NCBI RefSeq assembly: GCF_003254395.2
Contig: NC_037638.1
Coordinates: 12,483,086 to 12,547,085, forward strand
From: Apis mellifera
Lineage: Eukaryota; Arthropoda; Insecta; Hymenoptera; Apidae
Direction: 5' to 3'
DNA: 64,000 nt
The position numbers and the translations under genes were made by a program. A model generated the notes under the pieces. That model made no database searches. It saw nothing but the letters and a program-made list of their open reading frames with translations, and was not told where the DNA came from. Below are positions 39,101 through 52,132 of this stretch, one piece after another. Position 1 is the first letter of the stretch; each line of letters begins with the position of its first letter.

Positions 39101-40818
39101 AATTCCGCATGGCATCCTACTGATTTTTTATTGTCATAATGCCGCTTCGTGAATTGTTACGCATGTTTATTAGCCTAGATAACGGAAGTTTGACTAACAA
39201 AGCCAGTCATATCTCGTTGAAACACATACCTAGAACTCTTTGTTTAATTTATGACTAATTACGTATGTCTGTTTGAAGATAATTTTCATAAGTACAAAAA
39301 ATTAGCATAATTTTAACATAAATATTATCTTTCTTATATAAAATAACTGTTGATATAAATATACCAATAATTATTGGTGATACGAAAGTAATGATTATTT
39401 CTGTTATTGATATTTATTTTTTTTTTTTTATATTTAGGAGTAAATATGTAGGAAAACTAACGTAATAATAATTTCTCTTAATTTTCTATTTTTTTTCTTT
39501 TTCTTATTATAATTTTTAATATAGAAATTCAATTTTCAATTCAATTCACGGACTCGTTGAACTTTTTATGTTCTTTTTTTATTTCTGCTTTATTGATTCT
39601 GTAATTTTATATATCATATTTATCATCAAATTTAAAATCACTACACTTTTGATGTCAAGGTACCTTCGCATTAATATGCATGATGACAGGAAAAGTGGTA
39701 GCAACTTACAGCACTCAAGGTCAAGTAAACAAAAACTCCACGACAGAAAACGAGTTACTAACCTCAACAAGTAGTCAATATTCCTCGGTGGAAGTTGCTA
39801 CTGCGGTCACTTTCACTGTGGCCTTGATTCAGGTACAATTTCGATCTTCCATATACCTGATCAACCTGAACTTAAATGTAATCGATAATTATTTATCTTT
39901 CTGGATTAATTTATTTTGAACTTTTAGTTGATAATGTATTTGTTGCGATTGGGAGTGATCGCAGCGCTTCTGGCGGACAGTTTGGTGAGCGGATTCACCA
40001 CTTCTGCAGCGGTTCATGTATTTACGTCACAGCTAAAGGATCTGTTAGGATTAAAGAATATACCCAGGCGCAAGGGACCTTTCAAATTAATCCTTGTAAG
40101 TATTAATCTTTAATATATGAAGTGCTTTAATTTATAAATAAAGTTAATAATGTTTAATTTAATATGAATTCATAAGAAACTTATTATAATAAAAATATAA
40201 TATAAAAATATAATAAAAAAATAAAATTAATCTTTATATGATATACTTTAAAGATATTTAATTATTTTAACTTTAACGTAATACAATGTAACTATTATAA
40301 AACTCATTTCTTATTATGAATAATTATAATTTTATTTAAATTGATTAATTAATATGAATCAATGAAAAAGTTCTTATGACAAAAAAATGATAAACTAATT
40401 TTAATTATTGATAAAAATAAGAATGAGAATTCTTTTTATATTTAGTATAGAATAAAATTGATCTTTGTAATAAATTAAATGCAAATTAACTAAAAAGTTG
40501 TTATAGCAAAAATAAAATGATAAAATAAAAAAATAATTTAAATCATAGATGAAAAAAATGTTTGAAATATTTTATTAAAATCTACCTTATATTTAATATA
40601 GAATTGCATGTGTATAAAGAGAAAATGGGAAGTTGATTTAAAGTCAAGAGTCAAAAATTTATTGAGGAAGATAAAATATCATTAAATTAATCGTAACTGA
40701 TACATCGTTATGACCTTTAGTTAATTGATCGATTATTTGATTCATCGACAGCTTTATGTACTTTCTCTTTAACGTAATATAGGAAGTTAAATGAATTAAG
40801 TAACAAGAGATACGAACA

Positions 40819-40857
<39 letters not shown>

Positions 40858-41728
40858 TAAAGTTTAAATTACAAAATTATTCCATTTTTCAAATTTTAAA
40901 TATTTCTAAATATAACTCGATTAATGCTTTTTAAATTAATTCCTAAAAAGTGTTTAAATCTCCTTAAAAAAATAGAATTAAATTTTATTTTTAAAAAAAA
41001 TTGATTTTACATTCATTAAATTTTTTTTATTATTTTTAGTTAATCATATAATAAATTATAAATATCTTTAATACTTTTTAATATTTCAATTCAACAATTT
41101 TTTTTTTAAATAATTGATGTTAAACACATAATTTAGACATTTCTCCAATTATTCTTTAATTAAATTAAACGCCAATCTTTTCATGCTATTTATATATATA
41201 TCGTTCACGGAAGAGTCGATTAGAATTTTTCCATCCGATAACACCGTTTGTAATCACCATGATAGTCAAACAACTTCTTTTATTTTTTTATCTCTATAAT
41301 GATTATGTATTCTGTATATATAGTAATCATTATATCGTATTATCAAGTATTGTCTTAATATAATGAAAAAAATATAGACATTTTATTATAAACAAGAAAA
41401 ACATTAATAAGTTTAAGTTAATAATATGTTTCAAAACAAGTTTTGTAAAATTTTGGAAACATTATATTCCAACATTTGAATAATTATAAAGGTGTAGTCG
41501 TTCAATTTTTAGAAATTCACCAATTTATATTAGTAGATTAAAATTGATAAATATTGTGATGAAGAATCTCATTAAAAACTAAAATTATAAAAATTAGAAT
41601 TATATAATATTTCATTTAATATTAAACAAAAATCTCAAAAGGATTAAATAGATGATTTTATTATAATATAAATGGTAAATATATATAAAATATATATTAT
41701 TGATGTTTGGTATTTTGGTAAATTTATC

Positions 41729-41761
<33 letters not shown>

Positions 41762-44700
41762 TGTGAATTTTTGAATATATGAATATAAACATTGAAATTA
41801 GTAAAAGCTACAGATTTAAATAATCTATTAGAGAAAAATATTTATTAAACTATTAACTATTAACTAAAATATTAAATTTATTAACAACTATTAAATTATT
41901 CAATGGAAATTATATGTTACAATACAGACAGTAAAAAAAGAGAAGAGAAATCTTTGTGAAACCTTTTAAAAACTGAAGGATGAAATGTTCATATCCTTGG
42001 TACAATTTTCCATGTATAAAATATCTTTCATTTCCTATATAAAAACAATTAAGAACTATAAGAATTCTCTGTCGGATGTTTTAAAACTTGTTTTTCCACT
42101 TCCAATATTTCAACTTGTTGGAAAGTAGAGAAATTACGTTTGGTATTTCATATATTTGGTGTCTCTAATTCATTACATTTCAAAATAAGAAATAAATTCC
42201 ATCAAATAAATATGGAACAAGTAGGAAATGACAAATTTACACGTTCTATATCTTTTCTATATGAAAGGAAACGATAGTAACGATTGTTACTCTTTAATTC
42301 TCGTTTAATTTTCTAGGAAAAAACAAAGCGGAAGTGCCACTAGTTTATTTCCTAAGTTTTCAAAAAAAGAGAAACTTAGAGAAATTTCTGATAAATATGA
42401 TTACTTATTATCTTACCAAAAAAAAAAAAGAAAATTATAATTGCATTATATATTCCTAAAAGCAATAAGTAATTTTAAATAAAGTTATAATATCAAACTT
42501 ATTTATTATAATCAAAATTTGAGATGAGTGTAAAATAAAATTAAATATTTTACATATTTTGTCAAAATAACGTTTATTTTTTTATTATTTCTAAACAAAT
42601 TTTGAGCATTCTATTCATTAACCTTTCTTTATCCAAAATAAATTGTGTGTAAATCAATAAATGTTTATTAAATACAAACAATTACTTTTATAATATTTAC
42701 AAAATATTTTTAGTATATTTGTAATATAATATTGATCATAATTTTATTATTTTATTAATAATAATTTAACAAGTTTTTTATTTAGATGGTTTTTAGCAAA
42801 CTCATTACGTAAAATTGTAGAGAAAGCGTTTTAAAATCGAAGACCTTCGTAATTTTTTTGACTCATTGATCAATTTGATAAAAAATTAACAAGGTTTTCC
42901 ATGTCGTAATTCCACAATTTTTCAAAATAAAATATTATTATTATTTTCAGCTACTTAGGCATTTTTTTTTAATACAAATATAAAATTGCAAGCAATAAAT
43001 AAAAATAATATCATTACATTTAATACCACTTTCACTGATTGCACTTACATAAAGGATTTGAACTCTTTGAAGACATATAACAATGAATAATGTCACTTGC
43101 GTAATCTTTCATTTGTTTTCACACGTATGTAAGTACATGGATTTTGTTTCTAAGAAATTAAAGCAACACAGTAAATATAATATTAAATTTCGAATATTCA
43201 AACTTGATATTTAAATTTAAATTTGAAAAAGTAACATTTCACAGCATATAAGTAGCATTAAATATCGTTTCAGAGTTACGTCGATTTGCTCAACAACTTT
43301 CCATCCATCAATGGGATCGCCCTGTTGGTCTCTTGCGCTACCATTTTGATTCTCATCATCAACAATGCCTTAAAGGTCATCTTAAAATCGTTTAAACTTA
43401 AAATATTTCTTAAAAAATAAATAAATAAATAAAAGCATAAATAAATAGACTTTTATTTATTGGAAGAAATTTTATTTTTTCATGCAATAAATTTAAATTT
43501 TTCAACATTGAAATAAAATAATCAGACATTAATTTTTATGATTATAAATTTTACAGCCAAGATTCGCAAAACTCAGTCCATTTCCAATCCCAATAGAAAT
43601 GCTGGTAGTCGTTCTGGGCACAGTTCTTTCAGTGTACCTGAATCTTGCAGACGTTTATGGAATTGCAGTAGTCGGTGACATACCGGTTGGGTAATTAAGT
43701 TTCTCGAGACTATTTTATTGTTACATTTTTCTGTTACTTTTTTTTTATTTACATTTTTATTGTTACTTTTTGTTACATCGAAGCGTCCTCGAGCTAACTT
43801 TCTCTTCGATTCTTTTTTTCTTTTCTTTTCAGTTTACCAGTTCCAACCTTGCCACCGTTATCCTTGGTTCCGAACATTCTAATAGACAGCTTCGTGATCA
43901 CTATGGTTTCCTACACCATATCCATGTCCATGGCGCTCATTTTCGCCCAGAAGTTGAGCTACGAGGTGGACTCGAATCAGGAATTAATGGCACAGGTCAT
44001 CATTTGTTTTTATTTGTAATTGAATTTATTGATTTTAGAATTAATTGATGATTTTTGTTATTAAAAAATTTAGTAAAAAACTAGGATTAGATATCCTGTT
44101 ATAAAAAGGGTAATTAATATATCAAGTGATTAAATGTTGAGTCATTAAAATTAAATGATATGGCGGATTTTTATATCTAATTAGAGATGCTTGTCGATTA
44201 ATTTGATAGATATGACCTACTTGAGTTTATATTATTGTTTTAACTAGCTTGAATTTATTCAAGTTAAGAGAAATTTTATAGAATAGTAATTCAAATCAAA
44301 ATGTAGTATATTCAAGATGAGCTTCAATAAATTATTTATTTTAATATAAATATTTCACTTTTAAATTTTTAAACATTTGAATTTAAATTTGATATATTTA
44401 ATATCTAAAATTTAAAGCTAAATTAAAAAAGATTAAAATTAGAATTCGTGAAGCAAAAATTCAACGCTCGATTAGCCAATTTTTCCAATTATGAATTAAA
44501 TCCAAATTAATTTCATTCGAAACAATTCGACGAAGGAATTAAATAATTCAATTAACAATTCAATATCTCTTCGACCACGAGAATTGGCACTTTACTTCCC
44601 CTTATAATTAACGTAATAAGGCAATTGGTGAAAGGAAATGCAAACTCATTTACAAGAAACAATAAATTATCCTTATTAACTATCCTCAATCACTTCCAGG

Positions 44701-47325
44701 GGATTGGAAATCTAGTCGGATCCTTCTTCTCTTGCATGCCATTCACGGCTTCTCTCTCCAGATCCCTGATTCAGCAAACCGTCGGTGGACGAACCCAACT
44801 GGCTAGCTTGATATCCTGTGGCATTCTGGTTAGCGTTTTGTTATGGATCGGCCCCTTCTTCGAGCCTCTTCCACGGGTAATAGAAATTAAAAATTTCCTT
44901 AAAAGAAAAAAAAACACGAAAAGAAGAAAATTTCATTTAAAAAGAAAATCATTAGAGACTTGTATATTTACATATATTTACATTTTCCTCAACAGTGCGT
45001 TCTAGCCAGCATCATAGTGGTGGCTCTGAAGGGGATGCTGATGAAGGTGACAGAGTTCAAAAGATTCTGGAAGCTGGACAGGATTGACGGGATCATTTGG
45101 GCCGTGACGTTCACGACAGTGATCCTGTTGGACGTGGAGTACGGCCTTCTGATCGGGATCGTGTTCTGCGTTGGCAAATTGATCTTCTTCTCCGTTCACC
45201 CTTACACCTGTTCCCTCGCTCTAGTACCTGGTACCGAGCTTTATCTGGATACCAAGAGATATAAAGGCGTATGGAACAATGATAGTCTCTCTTTCTCTTT
45301 TTTTCTTTTCTATTATTCCATCCATTTCCACCGGGTCGAGATGAGAAATAGTTATAATTTATTTTATTATTTTATTATGTCTCCTTTTCTTTCGAGGCAA
45401 AACACGAATTAGGAATAATAAACGGCTAATACGGAAGTCGTTTTTTATTATAGACCATCGAGTTACCAGGCATAAGGATATTCCATTACTCGGGTAGTTT
45501 GAACTTCGCTTGCCGGCAACATTTCCGCGACCAAGTGTACAAAGTTGCCGGCCAAGTGCCGAGAAAGGAGCCGAATGGTGGCTTCAAGCACGATCAATTG
45601 AAGAAAGTTAAGAAGGTAAGTGTTTAACAACAAATACACCAGTATTTTTAATGAATAAAATTAATTAAATGAATAAAAATCGAAGAACTCTTCATTATAG
45701 AAGTTTTTAACAATGATAAATTTGAGGCACTGATAATATTTTATTTTACTTGACAATTATTGAAAGTATTTTAATTATTAACTTTTGATATCTTAGTAGT
45801 ATTCTTAATTCTATGTGATACTATGTTTACTATGGAATTGTTTAATTCTTTTTTTTATTGCAGAGTAAGTTTTATTATACAGGATATTAATCAACCTTCT
45901 ATCTATTATGATTTCCATATATTTGGTTTTTTAAATATTAGGGGATTCGTATATCTTTCTAGTAAAAGTAATAAAATTTAATTTATCATAAATAATAAAT
46001 ATGATGAAATAGATAGAGTCATTAAAATTAACAAAGTATACAAAAGAATTTTTCTCAAATGTGTAACAAAGATATTCTCAGTGTTATATAAGAACAAATT
46101 TAAGCTTGATAATATCAAATTTGAATTAAGTGAGTTAATTAGCAATGAATTAATTAGCAATCTAAGTTTTTTAAGATAAATTTAACGAGCAATTATCTAA
46201 TTGAAAGAAGAAGTCAAGATTAAAATAAGGAAATTTTTTAAATCATGTCAATAATATTCATGTTGTATAATGTAGAAAATTACTAATCTGCTTCCAATGA
46301 AAATTAATTTCCCTGTGTCACAGCTGAGGGCCCTAATACTGGATCTTAGCGCTCTCAGTCACATAGATCTGGCAGGCGCATCTAGCCTGGGACATTTGAT
46401 CAACGAATACTGTGAAATTGATATACCCGTCTATGTGGCAGGATGTTCTGGTAAGTAAAAAGTGAAACTTTGTAACCAGAACTGGAGAAAATTTGAAATA
46501 GATTACAAGAAATATTGAACGATGGAAGAGCAAAGTATTTCTATAAATAAATATTACTTTATTCCATTATTTGAATCAGGAGCATGTATTATTTATATTC
46601 AGATTGAATGTAATGTATTTTAATTTATTCTACATTCTAAAATGATTAAATAAATTTCAATATTTTACCTCAATGAATAGATTGCAGATATATTTATGCA
46701 TTTATGAATAAATATGCAAAAGTTTGAGAACAACACATACAATATGCAAAAATATGTAAAATATTTTAAAATAAAATACTTATTGTGATATTTAAACAAT
46801 AAATGATATCTTTTCCATTCCCATTAATTATGGTAATGGAAATATGAATTTACATGATAAAATCTGCAATCTAATATTACATAATAATATTAAAATTAAA
46901 GATTGTTTATTTAAAACATTATATTTTCTTATGTTTCAATAAAATTAATTATTAAAATATACTACTATTTGAGATATTATTACTATCTCAAAAGAAAATA
47001 ATTTATTCGTAAAATAATAAAATCCAACGAAACTCGAAGAAATATTTATTTCAAAAATCTATTTTCCCCAGTTCCATACCGGAAAACGGTTCTCGATCGA
47101 TAACATTGCACAATGTGTATTCCGGAACGATGTTTTGAACATATTGTAGGACCTGTATACGAGATGATGAGAAAGTGCAACCTGTTAGAATACAAAAGCG
47201 GCCTGTTCGCCGCCTTCCCCACCGTAGCCGACGCCGTGCATTTTGCAAAATGTAACACCGAGTCGTCGTCCATGCCAGCATGGAGTTCTTCAATGTACGA
47301 GGATACCGTTGTCGCAAGGCTTTGA
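36144..47325 (+). CDS. SLC26/SulP anion transporter (prestin-like clade) with STAS domain
   Basis: 674 aa in thirteen coding exons: 36,144-36,240; 37,231-37,392; 38,089-38,199; 39,660-39,832; 39,928-40,095; 43,274-43,375; 43,557-43,690; 43,833-43,995; 44,700-44,876; 44,996-45,268; 45,454-45,615; 46,324-46,450; 47,150-47,325. Every phase closes and the length suits the family. The SulP signature is clear (DIVAGITVAVMHIPQGMAYA about residues 70-89; GTSRHNSMGTFA about 115-127). Multiple membrane helices run to about residue 490. SLSRS at 388-392 matches the prestin anion-site Ser-Arg pair. The C-terminal STAS domain ends with LILDLSALSHIDLAGASSL and a closing helix. It should exchange sulfate, chloride, bicarbonate or oxalate at a plasma membrane; substrate and electrogenicity cannot be read. 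Intron 5 is 3.2 kb. Two donors (after 43,375 and 43,995) are the weak GTCATC. An upstream UTR exon is likely, since an acceptor lies at 36,126. Confidence 0.9.
38990..39280. promoter_or_regulatory. GC-richer island in SLC26 intron 3
   Basis: About 290 bp inside the 38,200-39,659 intron are visibly less AT-rich than the rest and have no open frame fitting the gene. Candidate intronic enhancer; only base composition supports this. Confidence 0.2.
40822..40851. repeat. (TA)n microsatellite in SLC26 intron 5
   Basis: Fifteen TA units within the long intron between coding exons 5 and 6. Confidence 0.85.
41729..41761. repeat. (AAT)n microsatellite in SLC26 intron 5
   Basis: Eleven AAT units in the same 3.2-kb intron, which otherwise holds only AT-rich sequence with no cryptic exon that I can support. 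Confidence 0.85.
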
Positions 47326-48110
47326 TTGGGAATACTAATCGCGATTGTATGCGGCAAGTTTCATTCATGGTTCCCAGGAAAAAACTACTCAATTAACAAG
47401 TTTGATTGAGAATTTCTTGTTATTTCTAAGAATTGGACTGGATGGATGGAGGAGGGATTTGTTTTAAAATTTGTTTGCAGAAAGAAAAAGAGATAATTTA
47501 AGAGAAAGATATTATAGATGAATATAATAATGTTGGAATATTATGTACAGATTAAATGTCTGATAATAATGAGTATTATATATATGTAATAGAAATTAAT
47601 TCAAACAATTTGCTCAAAAAAGAAAAGGATCTTATTAAAAGTGTTAACTTGTAATTATTTATTTAAAAGTTTTTCAATAATTATATAATAAGACAATTTA
47701 AAATAAAAAGAGAGAGGAAAATAAAACAATGCAACGTTTAGTAATAGATTTAATAATAATAATAAATAATTATATAATAATAATATAGTTAAGAAAAAGG
47801 AATGTTTCAAAGCAATATTCCAATACAAATCTCTTTTGATATATTAAATAGTGATATTTCGAATGATAAACTCAGTATTTTTGCAATAATATAAATATCT
47901 TTTAAGAGAATATTTTATATTTCATAAGATGAATGAAATAAATAATATTTATAAACATACAGAAATTTTTATTTTTAAATCTAGAATTCATATATATATA
48001 ATTATAATTAATATTTTTAGTTTAAAATAAATATTTTGCGTTTATTCATAATATCAGAATTTATTCTTATCTATTTTTTATTTTTAAATTCATCGTCATT
48101 CGCGCCTCGG
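47326..48110. other. SLC26 3' UTR and intergenic spacer
   Basis: AT-rich, with AATAAA-type signals near 47,702 and 47,720 that could end the SLC26 transcript. No further coding sequence is seen before the SPCS1 promoter. Confidence 0.5.
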
Positions 48111-48122
48111 TAAAACGTAAGA

Positions 48123-48145
48123 GCGCCTGCGCAAGTAACGTCACG
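48123..48145 (+). promoter_or_regulatory. Housekeeping promoter of SPCS1 (NRF1 and CRE-like sites)
   Basis: GCGCCTGCGCA at 48,123-48,133 fits the NRF1/Ewg palindrome class, and TAACGTCACG at 48,136-48,145 contains a CRE-like TGACGT on the other strand. They lie about 80-100 bp before the SPCS1 ATG in a short CpG-rich patch with no TATA box, as usual for constitutive genes. Confidence 0.5.
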
Positions 48146-48223
48146 TTCGCGCTACGTATAATCCACGTCTAAACAAAAATTTATTTAAGTAAAGTAACCG
48201 GCAAGTCAATTTTATTAGTTATA

Positions 48224-48764
48224 ATGAGTTCTTGGATACAATATATTAAATCTATTCCAACGCATATGGTACGTATATAAATTAATCTCAATATTATTAA
48301 TAAGAAACTAACCTAACATATTTTGAAAGAATGTTTAATTGCTAATAGGTTATGTTTTTTACTGTAACAGGTGTTTCTATATATTTATATATATATTCGT
48401 ATGTACAAACATTTTGTAACAAATATATTTTTTTTTCCAGGACTATGATGGTCAAGCTCGATCAGAAAGTTTGTCAAGAGTCATTATAACGTTATTTGGG
48501 GTGAGATTATACTTCAAACATATTCATGTTTATTGCACTTTTTGAAATATCTAAATATTTAATATCTATCTTTGTTTTCAGGTGGTTGGATTAATTTGGG
48601 GATATGTTATTCAACAATTTTCTCAAACAATGTACATATTAGGAGCAGGATTTGTGTTGGCAGCTATAATTACAGTACCACCATGGCCTATGTATCGTCG
48701 TAAACCTTTAGATTGGCAAAAACCACAATCTGAGGTTACAGTCAAACAAAAAAAGAAGAAATAG
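48224..48764 (+). CDS. SPCS1: Signal peptidase complex subunit 1 (SPC12 family)
   Basis: 95 aa in three exons: 48,224-48,268, 48,441-48,500 and 48,582-48,764, all phase 0 with GT-AG junctions. This non-catalytic subunit sits in the ER membrane with the signal peptidase complex that removes signal peptides from nascent secretory proteins. The N-terminal part has the family segment MDYDGQARSE. Two hydrophobic helices follow (VIITLFGVVGLIWGYVI and a second from about residue 52 to 68), joined by a short loop, then the PPWPMYRR motif and a Lys-rich cytosolic tail ending KQKKKK. Size and order match SPC12 proteins. The ATG is the only one near the conserved start and lies just after the NRF1-type promoter. 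Confidence 0.95.
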
Positions 48765-48998
48765 TTTTCTATTATTTATAACTGTATTTAACAATACTTT
48801 GTTACAAAGTGTTACATAATAATATTTGTTGGTGCGGAACATATACATATTTATATCTTATTATCATTTTTCATGGAAAAACATGTAATATCTATAATTG
48901 TATAATTTATGAAAAAGAACTGCAATAAGAAATATTATTACTTTTATAGATGTATCACAATTATATTAATATCCATGAGATTTTAGAAAATATTACAA

Positions 48999-49004
48999 AA
49001 TAAA
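48999..49004 (+). terminator. Candidate poly(A) signal of SPCS1
   Basis: AATAAA 235 bp after the stop codon. Confidence 0.45.
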
Positions 49005-51508
49005 TTTTTAATCATTTGATGTTCATGTCAAATTAATATTCGATTTTTGAAAATGAGAATTGAAATAAAATGGTATATATTTACATTACGGAAAGAATCA
49101 TGTCAACATTTCGTAATCTCAACGCATCGATTTTTTCATTCTATTGCAATACTGTCGTAACATGGCGACGCCCTTGAGACATTTTAGAATCTTGTTTCGA
49201 ATTCCGCACAAGCAGAAACGCGCATAGATTTATACATGTCGTGTGATCAGTAAACAATTTCTCCTTTAGAATTGTTACAGCAATCAATGACTAAATATTG
49301 CATGCCATTGCAAAACTAGAAATGCGTTTTCTAAATGTACGATGACACATAGACACTCTCGATACCATATAAAAATTGACACTTGCTAATTAGTAATTAG
49401 TTTCCATCTAATCGATTAGCGATAGGATCTTTAGCACGAACTATAATGTTAATTTTAATTGCAATTTTTTTCTATACCAATGATACGTGAATTGATTGAA
49501 TGGGAAGCAACACAAAGGAATTTAAGAATAAAATTCATTTAAGATTCCAGATTTTTAATCTATTTTTTGATTATAAATAAATTATGAAATTTTACGTATC
49601 TTTAAATGTAATTGAGTCTTTAAATTATTTTTTGTAAATACATAATGTAGTTTTTGTATCTAAATTTTAATTTTAAAACTAAAATTTATACTCGAAAGCT
49701 ATAAAATTTTCACTTGAAAGTTATAATAATATACAGTTAGATTAATTAATATTATTAGAATATTATATAAAATTATATTATATAACATACGTGCAAATTC
49801 GTAAAATATTGAAATATAAACTATTAAAATTATTATTATTATTTTATCATATCGTTACAAAGATATTTCTTTTTTTTAATTTTAATAACCTAAATAATCT
49901 ACTTATCTCCTTTTTGAAAAAAAATATTAATATTTATCTTTTTTTATGTAAAAATAACTTTTTATTTAAAACGAATTATCACTTATACACAAAAGAGGTT
50001 AGAATTGTAAAATTTTATCTTTAGTATTCACTAATAGCACTGTTTTTTTAGTTTCACTTGAAATATTGATCATTTTAACAATGATATGTAAATTTTTAAA
50101 ATTAATATTATTTATATCGATTAATTTACACTAAATTTCACATTAAATTTTATTCACAACAGATTTTGTAATTTTCATCGATATTATAGATTATGTTTGT
50201 ACTATTGTATTATTTATAACCAATATATAATTATATTTTATTATCTAAAACCAATGTTCATACTATCAAATTGTATCTTTAGTATGAATAAACATTATAG
50301 TTCAACGAACTCATCAATCGAATCACTAACATAAAAATTTGGTTACTCCATACGTACTGTTCCATGACGTAACAATATTCCAATATCGCTGGAAAGTAAA
50401 GTTCATTGCGAAACATAAAAATATATATATATATCTTGTTAGGATGTATAAAATATCGGATTTCCCTTCCGCCTCGGAACCATGAATTATATAATACGCA
50501 ATATCCAAAAGGAAGGAGCCTCGTAATAAGGTTGATTCGATCCAAGCCGATTACTTTTAATTCCAATTCCAATAACGATAATTAACAAGCTGTTTATGAT
50601 TATATCGCATACCACATGCCATGTATTGGATCAGTTCCAACATTTGACTTTCATTGGACACGTTTCTCATTTTCTCTCGTCGCACGCTAACCAAAACATA
50701 TTTCCCTCAAAATCGACCAGACGATATGACTTTCACGAGACAAAAGAGACGTTTTGAAACGGTGGGGATGATTGCAGCCGATTCTTATGTAAATGATCAG
50801 ACAATCGAAAACACAAAATGTGCAATACACCCGTTACCATTTTTTTTCTTTTCGTTTTTCTCCATTCGTACTATAATTCTGTTCCTTTCGTCATCGTTTG
50901 TCAACGTATCTTATTCTGTTTTTGTTTATACCATAAAATATGAAATATAGTGTTATGCAACGAAGAGGATTTCGTTGCAAATCTGATGTAAATGAACCTT
51001 CTTTTTATCGGCATGTGCAATAGGTCAAAACGAAAAATCAAGAAATATTTTAAGAAATAAAAAATTCTTGTGATATACATATGAATATTGTGTAGAAATC
51101 TTAGGTTATTTGCTAAACCTAAATAAAAATAAAGGAAATATTTTGTCCATATTGAACGAATACAAGGAATATATAATTAGAAATTAATAATTATCTTAAA
51201 AGAATATTGATTAATATATAAATTTATGTTTTTTTTATGATTTTCTTTTTAGAAAAATAAAAATTTCAAAAAAAATTAAGTTCTTTCTTTTCTTTTCATT
51301 TTTCTTCTCTTTAGTGTTTATGATTAGTGTTTATACTTCTACATGATGTCATATAATATTATTATTATATTCTTATTATAACTATTTGTAAGATATCTCT
51401 AAGTGGAAACATTTTTCGAATATTTTTAAACATTTTGTATATAATGTACATATTAAAGATGCAGGCGTACTTTCATAAAACTACATAATTTCGTTTCCTT
51501 TGTTCCAG

Positions 51509-51812
51509 ATCATTTTTGCACATATACTCAAGGTATTCTTGCGTAATCGAGATAACTCTGAGGCTGGACCTTCTTAAAATCACCAGAATCATCCTCCTCC
51601 TCGTACCTTGCCTCTTAGTTGCATCCAATTCGATATGCCTTGACTACTTGAGGTTACGAAACACTTTCTCCCTGTATGATGGTTATTTTAAGTATGCGGA
51701 CTGCACCACTTCCTGTAACACTGGCCGACAGTATACGCACGAAAAAAAGAAAGATGTAACTCACATTACACCGGCACGGACTATGCTCTCTCGATCGCTA
51801 CCTTGCTCTTAA
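51509..51812 (+). CDS. Possible exon of an unidentified small secreted protein
   Basis: A strong acceptor (TTTCCTTTGTTCCAG ending at 51,508) leads into an open frame that ends at 51,812. The frame contains a hydrophobic run (IILLLVPCLLVASNS) followed by about 50 residues with three cysteines and a Lys-rich patch. The patch is more GC-rich than its surroundings. I do not recognise any family, find no clear start exon, and chance is a real alternative. Confidence 0.15.
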
Positions 51813-52094
51813 CACTGACTCCTTTCGCAAAATTCACGGAGCCGCCTTGATTGGCTAGAAAGCGAGTCAATCGTTCTAACGTGTAACACCGGAAATCCAG
51901 GCGGAATCTGAACTAAGGAATTTTCCTATTATTATATTTTTATTCTTTTTTACAATAGAATTTTTTTTTAATTAAATGTAATAATTGCATTTTTCAAAAG
52001 TTTAATATTTATTAATAAAAATTAAAAATGAGTAAAATTAAAAAGAGTATATATTTTGAGAATAAGAAATTCGTTTAATAAATCTTGTATTTAT

Positions 52095-52096
<2 letters not shown>

Positions 52097-52128
<32 letters not shown>
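52097..52128. repeat. (TA)n microsatellite
   Basis: Sixteen TA units. Confidence 0.85.

Positions 52129-52132
<4 letters not shown>

Noticed and set aside
47057..47149. Alternative last-exon acceptor (TTTTCCCCAG, ending near 47,072) of the SLC26 gene
   Set aside because: In phase it meets a stop within about ten codons and would lose the end of the STAS domain; the acceptor at 47,149 keeps it.
46990..47392. Two - strand open frames (103 and 113 codons) over the last SLC26 exon
   Set aside because: Antisense shadows of a real coding exon; no independent support.
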